59,643 bases of DNA from positions 1-59,643 of the forward strand of contig CANRFZ010000018.1 in assembly GCA_947630025.1 (NCBI GenBank), written 5' to 3'. Below the pieces are notes generated by a model. It worked only from the letters and a program-made list of their open reading frames with translations. It was not told the origin of the DNA and ran no database searches. Position numbers and translations under genes: made by a program. This DNA comes from an uncultured Lachnospiraceae bacterium. Its GTDB lineage: Bacteria > Bacillota > Clostridia > Lachnospirales > Lachnospiraceae. Positions 34,353 through 43,359 of the stretch are shown here, one piece after another (the first letter of the stretch is position 1; every line of letters starts with the position of its first letter).

Positions 34353-35045
34353 TTATTCACATCTGGGATCGATGATCTTCACTGCGTCGTCAACCCGTCC
34401 GTACTGGCCGCACGCTTTCTCATAAGCGGTATTCGGATCGTCGCCTTTCTTGATAAAGTCTGTCATCTTGCCGAGACTTACGAACTTATAGCCGATGATC
34501 TCGTCGTTAGCGTCCAGTGCGATGCCCGTTACATAGCCTTCGGCCATCTCCAGATAGCGGGGGCCTTTTTTGAGCGTGCCGTACATCGTACCTACCTGAC
34601 TTCTCAGGCCCTTGCCCAGATCCTCCAGACCTGCGCCGATGGGAAGTCCTTCCTCGGAGAAAGCGGACTGGGAACGTCCGTATACGATCTGCAGGAACAG
34701 TTCTCTCATCGCCGTGTTGATGGCGTCACACACAAGGTCGGTATTCAGCGCCTCCATAACCGTCAGTCCCGGAAGAATCTCAGCCGCCATAGCCGCGGAG
34801 TGTGTCATGCCGGAGCAGCCGATCGTCTCAACCAGCGCCTCCTGAATGATGCCCTCCTTCACGTTCAGGGTGAGCTTGCAGGCGCCCTGCTGAGGTGCGC
34901 ACCAGCCTACGCCGTGCGTCAGGCCGGAAATATCCTTGACTTCCTTGGCCTGCACCCATTTTGCCTCCTCGGGGATCGGAGCACAACCGTGATGAACACC
35001 CTGTGCCACAGTACACATTTCTTCAACTTCTTTTGAATAGATCAT
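34353..35045 (-). CDS. NifU/IscU-like Fe-S scaffold-type protein, partner of GGGtGRT
   Basis: 230 residues. The centre (VKEGIIQEALVETIGCSGMTHSAAMAAEILPGLTVMEAL) resembles IscU/NifU N-terminal scaffolds. It has several more Cys, at CTVAQGVHHGC near the start, WCAPQQGAC, LVCDA, and near the C-terminus KACGQYG and DPRC. A metal cluster is plausible. It lies 72 nt upstream of the GGGtGRT gene on the same strand. The pair is probably one operon and one functional unit, role unknown. Confidence 0.75.
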   Translation of the reverse strand: MIYSKEVEEMCTVAQGVHHGCAPIPEEAKWVQAKEVKDISGLTHGVGWCAPQQGACKLTLNVKEGIIQEALVETIGCSGMTHSAAMAAEILPGLTVMEALNTDLVCDAINTAMRELFLQIVYGRSQSAFSEEGLPIGAGLEDLGKGLRSQVGTMYGTLKKGPRYLEMAEGYVTGIALDANDEIIGYKFVSLGKMTDFIKKGDDPNTAYEKACGQYGRVDDAVKIIDPRCE

Positions 35046-35155
35046 GTGATAACTCCTTTCGATTATGTAAATAATATTTGCTAACAGACTGCGTATCGTC
35101 TGTCATAACCGCCAGTTTTATTTTCGCATATTACAGACAAAAAATCCAGACATTT

Positions 35156-35974
35156 TTAAGACAAAATCATGCGGTCGTTGGCAAATTCCCCGCCGCTGAC
35201 TTCTTCAAATTTGGCCAGCAGGTCAGACACGCGGAGATTCTTCTTTTCCTCTCCCCGCACATCATAGATAATTCTGCCCTCGTGCATCATGATCAGACGG
35301 TTGCCGTGGGCGATGGCGTCCTTCATATTGTGGGTGACCATCATCGCCGTCAGATTGTGCTCCGAGATGATCTTGTCGGACAACTCCAGCACCTTGGCCG
35401 CCGTCTTGGGGTCCAGCGCCGCCGTGTGCTCATCCAGCAGCAGCAGATTCGGTTTTTTCAAAGACGCCATCAGCAGCGTTACGGCCTGCCGCTGTCCGCC
35501 CGACAGAAGTCCTACTTTGGTGGAGAGACGGTCTTCCAGTCCCAGATCCAGCGTCTGGAGCTGCCGCTTAAAGTCTTCCCGCTCCTCTTTGCCGACGCCC
35601 CATTTTAACGTCCGCCTGCCGCCGCGCCTCGCGGCGATGGCCATATTTTCCTCGATGGACATCGTAGCCGCCGTGCCGGTCATGGGGTCCTGAAATACGC
35701 GGCCCAGAAATCTGGCTCTCTTGTGCTCCGGCAGAGCCGTCACGTTGACGCCGCCGATGATGATGGAGCCGCTGTCCACCGGCCACACGCCGGCCACCGC
35801 GTTGAGCATCGTGGACTTGCCCGCGCCGTTGCCGCCGATGATCGTCACGAAGTCGCCTTCCTCCAGCTTCAGATCCACGCCGTCCAGCGCCACTTTCTCA
35901 TTGATCGTGCCCGCGTTAAAGGTTTTGTGCAGGCCGTTTAATTCCAACGCATAATTCTTTGTCTCGCCGCTCAT
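35156..35974 (-). CDS. ABC transporter ATP-binding protein (TrpY-like)
   Basis: About 272 residues. Walker A is GGNGAGKST, the signature LSGGQRQAVTLL, and Walker B LLLLDEHTAALDP, with His after the catalytic Glu as is usual in this subgroup. MVTHNMKDAIAHG is the switch region. The true start is the ATG at 35974, which overlaps the permease stop by 4 nt. It powers the importer encoded with the two upstream genes. Confidence 0.9.
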   Translation of the reverse strand: MSGETKNYALELNGLHKTFNAGTINEKVALDGVDLKLEEGDFVTIIGGNGAGKSTMLNAVAGVWPVDSGSIIIGGVNVTALPEHKRARFLGRVFQDPMTGTAATMSIEENMAIAARRGGRRTLKWGVGKEEREDFKRQLQTLDLGLEDRLSTKVGLLSGGQRQAVTLLMASLKKPNLLLLDEHTAALDPKTAAKVLELSDKIISEHNLTAMMVTHNMKDAIAHGNRLIMMHEGRIIYDVRGEEKKNLRVSDLLAKFEEVSGGEFANDRMILS

Positions 35975-36912
35975 CCTCTGGCCACCCCTTTCTTGCCGTA
36001 CTTTTCTTTCAGATAAGGGATCGACAGGAATACCGCCACGACGATCGCCGAGAACAGTTTCAGATCCTCCGACGGCATCTTCATCCACAATACAAAAGCA
36101 ATCACGGCATAATAGATCACGGAACCGATGATGACCGAAATCAGGGTAAACGCAAACGCCATCTTCCGCCCCGCGCAGAGCTTGCCGAACAGGACTTCCC
36201 CGATGATCACGGAGGCCAGACCGATGACGATCGCGCCGCGTCCCATGTTGACGTCAGCCGAGCCCTGATACTGCGCATACAGTCCTCCGCACAGGCCCAC
36301 CAGACCGTTGGAAATCATCAGCGCCAGCACCGTGTGGAAATTCGTGTTGATGCCCTGCGCCTTGGCCATCCGCATATTGCAGCCCGTGGCGCGGATCGCC
36401 TGCCCCTGCTCCGTTCCGAAATAACAGTACAACACCGCCACCAGCAGGAGGCAGCCCAGAATAACGCCGCCGTAAAACTTAAAAATGGTCAGACTGTCGC
36501 CGGAAATATAGCGGAGGGACACCACCAGACGGTACTGATCCACGTTGATGGCCTGATTGGACTTGCCCATAATATTCAGATTGACGGAATACAGGGATAT
36601 CTGCGTCAGAATACTGGCCAGAATGCCGGGAATCCCCAGCGCCGTATGCAAAAGCCCGGTGATCATGCCGGCCAGCATACCTACGGCGAAAGCCGCCAAT
36701 AGCGACACCCACGGATTGACGCCCGCGCGAATCAGCATGACCGCTACCGCGCCGCCCGTCGCCAGCGTGCCGTCCACGGTGAGATCCGGAAAATCCAGCA
36801 GCCGGAACGTGATATACACGCCCAGCGCCATGATACCCCACACAAGCCCCTGTGCGCACGCGCCCGGCATCTTATTGAGCAGGGAAAACAAATCGATCGT
36901 CATCAGAATCAT
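35971..36912 (-). CDS. ABC transporter permease (branched-chain/TrpP-like)
   Basis: About 313 residues with eight to ten hydrophobic helices. The DFPDLTVDGTLATGGAVAVMLI segment near residue 40 is typical of the permease paired with ABC_sub_bind (TrpX-type) proteins. The ribosome site GGAG lies six bases before the ATG at 36912. It sits between the lipoprotein and ATPase genes and completes a three-gene importer. The usual substrate of such systems is tryptophan or a related aromatic compound, inferred from family only. Confidence 0.88.
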   Translation of the reverse strand: MILMTIDLFSLLNKMPGACAQGLVWGIMALGVYITFRLLDFPDLTVDGTLATGGAVAVMLIRAGVNPWVSLLAAFAVGMLAGMITGLLHTALGIPGILASILTQISLYSVNLNIMGKSNQAINVDQYRLVVSLRYISGDSLTIFKFYGGVILGCLLLVAVLYCYFGTEQGQAIRATGCNMRMAKAQGINTNFHTVLALMISNGLVGLCGGLYAQYQGSADVNMGRGAIVIGLASVIIGEVLFGKLCAGRKMAFAFTLISVIIGSVIYYAVIAFVLWMKMPSEDLKLFSAIVVAVFLSIPYLKEKYGKKGVARG

Positions 36913-36984
36913 GTTAATCTCCATTATTTCTCTACAGGCCGCGGCATCTCTGTGGAAACCGCGGCCTGACAACTTCCTTATGAA

Positions 36985-38043
36985 TTACTCCTCCGTTGCA
37001 ATCGCGGTATAGCCGTCGGGAATCTCCACGCCCAGCTCCTCGCAGATCGCCGCGTTGTACTCCTTGGTCACCTGAGGCGCATACTCAATCTGCATCGTGG
37101 AAACGTCGGCGCCGTTCACCAGAATGTCGTATGCCATCTCGCCCGCCTTATAACCGATGTCGTAGTAGCTGATGGACAACGTCGCCACGCCGCAGCCGGC
37201 GCAGATGCCTTCCTCACCGGCAATAATCGGCACGCCCGCCGGAAGCGCAACATTGTTAATCAGCTCCGTGGAGCCTGCCATCGTGTTGTCCGTAGGGATG
37301 TAGAGCACGTCGCAGGAATCGCACGCGGTCGTGACAACGGACTGGATCTCGTTGGAATCCGCCGCCGTGTACTCCTCATAAGCGATGCCGTCCTCCTCCA
37401 GGCAGCCCTCGATCACTTCCGCCTGATACTTGGAATTGGGCTCCGCAGAGCAGTACAGGATGCCGACTTTCTGTACGTCGGGGAAAAGCTCCAGAAGCAT
37501 ATTCTCCTGCTCGTCCAGAGGCGCCAGATCGGATGTGCCGGACACGTTCGTCCCCGTTGCGCCTGACCAGTCGGACAGATCCAGCGCCGTAGCGTAATCC
37601 GTGATGGATGTGCCGAGGATCGGAATCGTGTTGGTCGCAGCGGCAGCCGACTGCAGGGGCGCCGTCGCGTTGGCCAGAATCAAATCCACATTGTCTGTTA
37701 CAAACTGTGTGCAGATCGTGGCGCAGTTGGCCTGTTCGCCCTGCGCGTTCTGCAGATCGAAATTGACGTTCTCGCCCAGCAGATCGGTGAGAGCCTCCTG
37801 AAATCCTTTGGTCGCCTCATCCAGCGCCGGATGCTCCAGAAGCTGGCAGATACCGATGTTATATACCCTGTCCGAAGCGGCGGCATCCGCGCTGCCGGCA
37901 TCCGCCGCATCCCCGGCGGAAGCGTCCGCGCTCTCCGCAGAAGCCGAACCGTCTGCCGCCGCGCTATTGTCCGAGCCGCAGCCGGCAAGCATGGCAGCCG
38001 TCATCGCGGCAGCCAGCAACAATGATAATGCTTTCTTTTTCAT
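36985..38043 (-). CDS. Substrate-binding lipoprotein (ABC_sub_bind, TrpX-like)
   Basis: About 352 residues. A lipoprotein signal (MKKKALSLLLAAAMTAAMLAGC) is followed by a Ser/Ala/Asp-rich linker (residues 22-60) and the binding domain of the TrpX/DUF534 family (RVYNIGICQLLEHPALDEATKGF, ILGTSITDYATAL). It would be anchored to the membrane outside the cell and deliver ligand to the permease at 35971-36912. GGAG precedes the ATG by six bases. An upstream in-frame start at 38160 is inside the hairpin leader and is not used. Confidence 0.9.
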   Translation of the reverse strand: MKKKALSLLLAAAMTAAMLAGCGSDNSAAADGSASAESADASAGDAADAGSADAAASDRVYNIGICQLLEHPALDEATKGFQEALTDLLGENVNFDLQNAQGEQANCATICTQFVTDNVDLILANATAPLQSAAAATNTIPILGTSITDYATALDLSDWSGATGTNVSGTSDLAPLDEQENMLLELFPDVQKVGILYCSAEPNSKYQAEVIEGCLEEDGIAYEEYTAADSNEIQSVVTTACDSCDVLYIPTDNTMAGSTELINNVALPAGVPIIAGEEGICAGCGVATLSISYYDIGYKAGEMAYDILVNGADVSTMQIEYAPQVTKEYNAAICEELGVEIPDGYTAIATEE

Positions 38044-38056
38044 AATAATCTCCATT

Positions 38057-38180
38057 CCGGAGCGTTTACGCGACGGAGGCGACGCGAATCTCAAATTCGC
38101 GTCTGCCCTCAGGGGAATTTGTGACGCTCCGGCACAAATTCCCGTGGGAAAAATCAGCACATCAGTGTGATTTTTCCCAC
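38057..38180 (-). promoter_or_regulatory. Three-hairpin leader of the TrpXYP-like operon
   Basis: In minus-strand order: a 13-bp hairpin (38180-38168/38156-38144), an 11-bp hairpin (38143-38133/38123-38113) and a 9-bp hairpin (38103-38095/38089-38081). The whole 9-nt loop of the second, CCGGAGCGT, is perfectly complementary to ACGCTCCGG at 38065-38057, which directly abuts the Shine-Dalgarno. A pseudoknot or switch that hides the ribosome site is possible. An interspersed palindromic element is the alternative. Nothing else is seen in 38181-38276. Confidence 0.55.
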
Positions 38181-38276
38181 TAGCCTCCTGTTCAATGATA
38201 CGCTTCCATGCACTTCAACGCGCTAAAGTGTATTGGTTCCTAAGAAAATATACACGAAATTTAACATTTCGTCAAC

Positions 38277-40472
38277 CTATCCCATAAAATATTCGGAGAT
38301 GTCGATACTGTTGATCAGCACCAGCCCGTTCTCTTTCTTGTACTCCAGCCAGCTCGCGCTGCTCCTCGTCCAGCACCGCAGCGAATAGTTAAACAGTTCC
38401 GCCGTGCATCTGCTATGGGGATCTTCCATGTCCAGCCGCTTCATGATGCAGTTGTCGCAGGGCGTATCCCGGTTCTGCAGCGCCTCGTAGCATTTGCGCC
38501 CGATCTTGACGCCCGGCGAACCGGCGAGCACCTTCGTATTGATAAAGCTGAGTTCGTATGTGTCGGCGTTGACGACGTACACGTAACTGTCCAGATTGTC
38601 GAATATGGCGATCTGCGTCACAAAATCCTGCAGTCTGTCCATAATGCCGATCTGCATGATGTGCGCCTCCAAGATACGCATCAGCGAGCGGATCTCCTCC
38701 ATCTGGTTTTTGGAAAATTCAAGCTGCACGTCCTCGTGGTTCTCAAAGATGATAGCGCCCCGAAACTCGTCCTGCGCCGTGATCGGATAATAGAGCATAC
38801 TCTTGATGCCCTCCGACTGAAAATACTCCGTCATCTCCGGCGCATTCAGGTCATAACTGTGGATAATGGAAACGTTGCGGAAGGAACCGTACAGAATCTC
38901 GCTCACCACTTTTTTCAGCTCATACTGCTCCGCCGTCTCCCTGCCGTTCTCATATCCCGCCACGGAGAACTGCACCGTATGTGAGATGGGCAGTGTGTCG
39001 GTGCCGCACACGTATCCCCTGTGGAATTGATATTTATCCGCAATCAGCTCGATGGCCGACTTTAACGCCGACTCCATCACCTTGTCCTCAAACAATACCT
39101 GCATCACCTGATCTTCAATGCTGCGGTTCATCTCCATGCCCTTTTCCGGATTGTACTCCGTATTCTTTCGGGTGGCATGGTAAACCATCGTCGTCGCGGC
39201 GTCATAGATGCGGTAGCCGCTCTTGCCGTTGGCCTTGGCCGTGTAGAGCGCCTTGTCCGCCTTGTTGAACAGATCCGCGTAGTCCGTGCCGTGGTACGGA
39301 AAGATCGCGACGCCGACGCTGCAGGTCACATGGATCTGCTTTTCCTCATGGTCGAACATATAGTCCACGCTGCCTACGACCTTGCCCGCCAGAATATCCG
39401 CGTTGGAGATCGCGTTGAGGTTCCGCATGAAAACGACGAACTCATCGCCGCCGATGCGCCCCACGATGTCGCCACCCTTGAAGATCTCGTTCAGCGCATC
39501 CGCCGTGTCCGCCAGCACCTGATCGCCCTGGGCGTGTCCCATCAAGTCGTTGACCTCCTTGAAATTATCCAGATCGACGATCATCAGCGCGTGCAGCGCG
39601 TCCGTCTTGCTATCCTCCAGACTGTTCTGGATGAGCTGCATAACGGCTCCCTTGTTATACAGGCCCGTCAGCGCATCCTTCTCCGCGCGGAGCAGCAGAT
39701 CGAGCTCTTTTAACTTCTTTTCATGAATATTGATCAGCCGTCCGACGATCCTCGTCACATATCCCTCCGGCCCCAACAGGGACGTCAGGTTGGCCTGATA
39801 CCACGTGTAATCCGCATCGAACAGTTTCGTCCGAAATTCCAGCGTCTCATGTTTGGGGGAGATGAGCAGACCGCGGAAGACGGAGCGGTAATATTCCAGA
39901 TCCTCCTCGTGGACAAGGGATTCGTCAAAGTCTTCCATATATTTACGGCGGATCTGCTCTCCCGACAGGTCGTATTCGTTGGACGAACGGATCACCATGA
40001 CGTCCGTCTTGGCGTTGTAGTCGATGATCCTGCCGCCTTCCGCCTCGGACAGAATGTGGAGCCGTTCCGCCTGCTGCCGCAGCTCCTCCTCCACGCTCTT
40101 GCGCTCGGTGATGTCCTCGACGATGGCCTCGATGCTATACTTGCTGCCTTCCCTCGAATACAGGTTACCCCGCACGTGCAGCCAGCGCAGCCCGCCGCTG
40201 CCCGTCACCGTGCGGAAATCCGCCTCTACCGCGCCGTCGTCCTTGAGGATGTCGTCTATGCCCTGTCTGAAAATATCCAGATCCTCGGGGATGATGAGCA
40301 TCTCCAGCCTGTCGAGGAGTTTCATCCCCTGCGTGCGGGAATAGCCCAGCATACGGAACATCCCCTCGTTGACATAGAGCGGCGTCAGTTTTCCGTTCTC
40401 ATATTCAAAAAAACAAATCCCCACGATCATATTGTCAATCATGGATTCAAATTCTTTGATGCTCAGACTCAT
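38277..40472 (-). CDS. PAS-PAS-GGDEF-GAF diguanylate cyclase
   Basis: About 731 residues, no membrane helix. Two N-terminal PAS domains (about 10-125 and 135-255; the first ends IEAIVEDITERK) come first, then a GGDEF domain (about 270-430) with the intact signature RIGGDEFVVF. A GAF-like domain follows (about 465-610), and a last PAS-like part contains CDNC and ends SIDISEYFMG. It should make c-di-GMP in the cytoplasm in response to small-molecule or redox cues. The start at 40472 follows GGAGGAAG. It is the only window protein with an intact GGDEF. Confidence 0.87.
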   Translation of the reverse strand: MSLSIKEFESMIDNMIVGICFFEYENGKLTPLYVNEGMFRMLGYSRTQGMKLLDRLEMLIIPEDLDIFRQGIDDILKDDGAVEADFRTVTGSGGLRWLHVRGNLYSREGSKYSIEAIVEDITERKSVEEELRQQAERLHILSEAEGGRIIDYNAKTDVMVIRSSNEYDLSGEQIRRKYMEDFDESLVHEEDLEYYRSVFRGLLISPKHETLEFRTKLFDADYTWYQANLTSLLGPEGYVTRIVGRLINIHEKKLKELDLLLRAEKDALTGLYNKGAVMQLIQNSLEDSKTDALHALMIVDLDNFKEVNDLMGHAQGDQVLADTADALNEIFKGGDIVGRIGGDEFVVFMRNLNAISNADILAGKVVGSVDYMFDHEEKQIHVTCSVGVAIFPYHGTDYADLFNKADKALYTAKANGKSGYRIYDAATTMVYHATRKNTEYNPEKGMEMNRSIEDQVMQVLFEDKVMESALKSAIELIADKYQFHRGYVCGTDTLPISHTVQFSVAGYENGRETAEQYELKKVVSEILYGSFRNVSIIHSYDLNAPEMTEYFQSEGIKSMLYYPITAQDEFRGAIIFENHEDVQLEFSKNQMEEIRSLMRILEAHIMQIGIMDRLQDFVTQIAIFDNLDSYVYVVNADTYELSFINTKVLAGSPGVKIGRKCYEALQNRDTPCDNCIMKRLDMEDPHSRCTAELFNYSLRCWTRSSASWLEYKKENGLVLINSIDISEYFMG

Positions 40473-40553
40473 ACTGTCTTCCTCCATCCGGCGCGCCCTG
40501 TCTGCCGCGGCGCCGCCAAACGTTAAACCAGCCGGCGCGTAAAAGCGCATCCG

Positions 40554-41228
40554 CTAACGCTTCTGCGCGATCTCGCCCTGTTTTTTGTATATGCTGTCCG
40601 CCGGCAGAAAACCTCTGACCATGGACGTGGGGTACACGGTGGCGCGCCTGCCGATCACCGTGCCCGGATTCAGCACGGAATTGCAGCCCACCTCCACCTG
40701 ATCGCCCAGCATCGCGCCGAACTTCTTCAGACCGGTCTCCATTCTCTCGTCTCCGGCGCGGACCACTACCAATGTCTTGTCGCTCTTGACGTTGGACGTG
40801 ATCGAGCCGGCGCCCATGTGCGCCCGGAACCCAAGGATGCTGTCGCCCACATAATTGTAATGGGGCACCTGCACTTTGTTAAAAAGAACGACATTTTTTA
40901 ACTCCGTGGAATTGCCCACCACCGCGCCCCTGCCGACGATGGCGTTCCCGCGGATAAAGGCGCAGTGCCTGATCTCCGCCTCCTCGTCGATAATCGCCGG
41001 CCCGTTGATACAGGCCGAAGGGTACACGGTGGCGCTTTTTGCGATCCACACATCGTCGCCCCGCCTCTCGTATCTGTCCTCCGGGAGCGTGCGCCCCAGC
41101 GCCATAATAAATGCGCCGATTCCGGGAAGCACTTCCCAAGGATAGACCGCGTCCCGGAAAAGGTCTTTCGCGATGGTCTCCTCCAGCGTATAGAGTTCAC
41201 TGATCTCCATATCCCGTAAACTTGCCAT
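40554..41228 (-). CDS. Left-handed beta-helix (hexapeptide-repeat) protein, GlmU-tail-like
   Basis: About 224 residues. The protein is mostly hexapeptide repeats: ATVYPSACINGPAIIDEEAEIRHCAFIRGNAIVGRGAVVG and HMGAGSITSNVKSDK. It lacks the pyrophosphorylase domain of GlmU but resembles its acyltransferase half and is common in Clostridia as a stand-alone protein. It could transfer acetyl groups to an amino sugar; this is unproven. The ATG at 41228 has GAGG eight bases upstream. It follows topB on the same strand. Confidence 0.75.
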   Translation of the reverse strand: MASLRDMEISELYTLEETIAKDLFRDAVYPWEVLPGIGAFIMALGRTLPEDRYERRGDDVWIAKSATVYPSACINGPAIIDEEAEIRHCAFIRGNAIVGRGAVVGNSTELKNVVLFNKVQVPHYNYVGDSILGFRAHMGAGSITSNVKSDKTLVVVRAGDERMETGLKKFGAMLGDQVEVGCNSVLNPGTVIGRRATVYPTSMVRGFLPADSIYKKQGEIAQKR

Positions 41229-41293
41229 TGTCACCGCCTCGTTTCCTGCTTTCTGCTAAAATTTCTTCCGCGGCATCCGCCGCCCGGCTCTGT

Positions 41294-43348
41294 TCAGTCG
41301 GCGCGCCGCCGTTCCCTGCTATGGTAAAACTGCTCCACATAGCGGAACCTGTCGTACAGGGCCGACTGGTTGTTCATCTGCTTCACCAGATTGGTGCGTC
41401 TGGTCACGAAATCATCCAGCTTGCCCATATATTCGTCTTCCGAGATCTCTCCGTCCGCCACCAGCGTCAGCCCTTTTTCCCAACTGGCGGTAAGCCTCGG
41501 GTCCAATAGCGGCCTGATGGAACCGGCCACCACCTCGTAGATCATTTCCCCCAGCTGCGTAGGCGTGATGATCTGGGTTTTCTTATTGAGCGCCAAATAC
41601 TTGATGTGGATAAGCTTCTTCAGAATCTCCGCGCGGGTGGCGGAAGTCCCGATGCCGCTGCCTTTGATCTGTGCCCGCAGCTCCTCGTCCTCGATAAACT
41701 GTCCGGCATTCTCCATCGTCAGAATCATCGTGCCGGAGTTGTACCGCTTGGGCGGTGACGTCTCGCCTTCCTTTTTCTCTAAGCCGTTCAGCCGGAACTC
41801 CCGGCCTTTTTTTAACGTTTTGACCGCCTCCAGCAGCGCCGCGTCGCAGGACGTCTCGCTCTCCGCCGTCCTGTCGTCCTCCCTGCCGTCCGTGCCGTCT
41901 GCCGCACCGTCCTGCTCTTTCCTGCCGCCGAACGAGGGCCGCGCCACCGGCAGATAGCCTTCCTGCTGCAGCACCTTAAAATTGGCGCAGAAAAGCTCTC
42001 CTTTGAGCCGGACGCCCAGACCGATCTTCTGATAGACCGCCGCCGGATAGAAAATGCTCAAGAACCGGCGGACGATGATCTCATAAACCCGCGCGGAAGT
42101 CTGGTGCAGGCTGCCCAGCGCGCCGAATCCCTGTCCGGTGGGAATGATCGCGTAATGGTCCGTGATCTGCTTGTCGTTGACATAGCGTGTCTTTGCGATA
42201 TTCCGATAAGCGCCGGTCTGCAGGATCTCATCCGCATAGGCCGCCGCAGGCCCATAATGGCGCAGGCCGCCCAGATTCTTGTGGATCTCCTTTGCCACGG
42301 CGCCGGACAACACTCTGGCGTCCGTGCGCGGGTAGGTGGTCAGCTTCTTTTCATAGAGCTCCTGCGCGATCCGCAGCGTCTCGTCGGGACTGATCTTAAA
42401 CAGTCTGGAGCAGTCGTTCTGCAGCTCCGCCAAATTATACAACAGCGGCGGATTCTTCGTCTCTTTCTTTTTTTCGATGCTTTCCACTATGGGAACGCCC
42501 GCCGGCTCCTCCTGCAGAAAAGCGATAAAATCGTCCGCGTCCTTCTCCTGCCGGAACCCATTGTCCTTATAGAGAAGCGGCGATCCGTAATACCGCGAGC
42601 CCTCCGCCGCTTTCCACTCGCAGGCGCAGTCCCGGCCCTCGATGTCGATCCGCGCCAGCACGCGGTAGAACGGAATCTTCACAAACTCCCTGATCTCCCG
42701 CTCGCGGTTGACCACCATCCCCAGCACGCAGGTCATGACGCGCCCCACGGAGACCACGGCCTTATCCGCTTTCAGGTAGGATTTGATCGGGCTGCTGTAC
42801 TTTAACGTCAGCACCCGGGAGAAGTTGATTCCCATCAGATAATCTTCCTTGGCGCGCAGATAGGCGGCGCTGGAGAGGTTGTCATAGGCCGAGAGATCCT
42901 TGGCCTCCCTGATGCCCCGCAGAATCTCCTCCTCGGTCTGGGAATCGATCCAGACGCGCCGGCGCTCCTTGCCGTGCACGTGCGCCTGCTGCTCCACCAG
43001 ACGGTAAATGTATTCGCCCTCCCGCCCCGAGTCGGTGCAGACATATATGGTGTCCACATCCTGCCGGTTCAGCAGACCGCTGACAATCGTAAACTGTTTC
43101 CGGACGCTCTCGATCACCTCATATTTAAACTCCTCCGGGATGAAAGGGATCGTGTCCAGCGACCACCTCTTGTACTTCTCGTCGTAGGCGTCCGGATAGC
43201 TCATCGTCACCAGATGCCCCACGCACCACGTGACCACGGCCTCCTCGGACTCCATATAGCCGTCCCGGTTCGTCATATGATATTTTAACGCTTTGGCAAA
43301 CTCCTTTGCAACACTGGGTTTTTCCGCGATAAAAATACTTTTTCCCAT
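41294..43348 (-). CDS. topB: DNA topoisomerase III
   Basis: 684 residues. The TOPRIM part holds CTDSGREGE (D106) and the catalytic tyrosine is Y339 in LTTYPRTDARVL. A low-complexity acidic insert lies near residues 480-505, and the IGTSATRAEIL element comes before the C-terminus. It is a type IA enzyme that unlinks single-stranded or hemicatenated DNA. The frequent C-terminal zinc fingers are absent. GAGGAACCT precedes the ATG, and the ATPase gene upstream ends 11 nt earlier, so they are likely co-transcribed. Confidence 0.93.
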   Translation of the reverse strand: MGKSIFIAEKPSVAKEFAKALKYHMTNRDGYMESEEAVVTWCVGHLVTMSYPDAYDEKYKRWSLDTIPFIPEEFKYEVIESVRKQFTIVSGLLNRQDVDTIYVCTDSGREGEYIYRLVEQQAHVHGKERRRVWIDSQTEEEILRGIREAKDLSAYDNLSSAAYLRAKEDYLMGINFSRVLTLKYSSPIKSYLKADKAVVSVGRVMTCVLGMVVNREREIREFVKIPFYRVLARIDIEGRDCACEWKAAEGSRYYGSPLLYKDNGFRQEKDADDFIAFLQEEPAGVPIVESIEKKKETKNPPLLYNLAELQNDCSRLFKISPDETLRIAQELYEKKLTTYPRTDARVLSGAVAKEIHKNLGGLRHYGPAAAYADEILQTGAYRNIAKTRYVNDKQITDHYAIIPTGQGFGALGSLHQTSARVYEIIVRRFLSIFYPAAVYQKIGLGVRLKGELFCANFKVLQQEGYLPVARPSFGGRKEQDGAADGTDGREDDRTAESETSCDAALLEAVKTLKKGREFRLNGLEKKEGETSPPKRYNSGTMILTMENAGQFIEDEELRAQIKGSGIGTSATRAEILKKLIHIKYLALNKKTQIITPTQLGEMIYEVVAGSIRPLLDPRLTASWEKGLTLVADGEISEDEYMGKLDDFVTRRTNLVKQMNNQSALYDRFRYVEQFYHSRERRRAD

Positions 43349-43359
43349 AGGTTCCTCTT

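Noticed and set aside
38044..38276. T-box or tryptophan riboswitch upstream of the TrpX-like gene
   Set aside because: I find no T-box sequence (TGGNACCGCG) and no terminator with T-run; only the three hairpins are supported.
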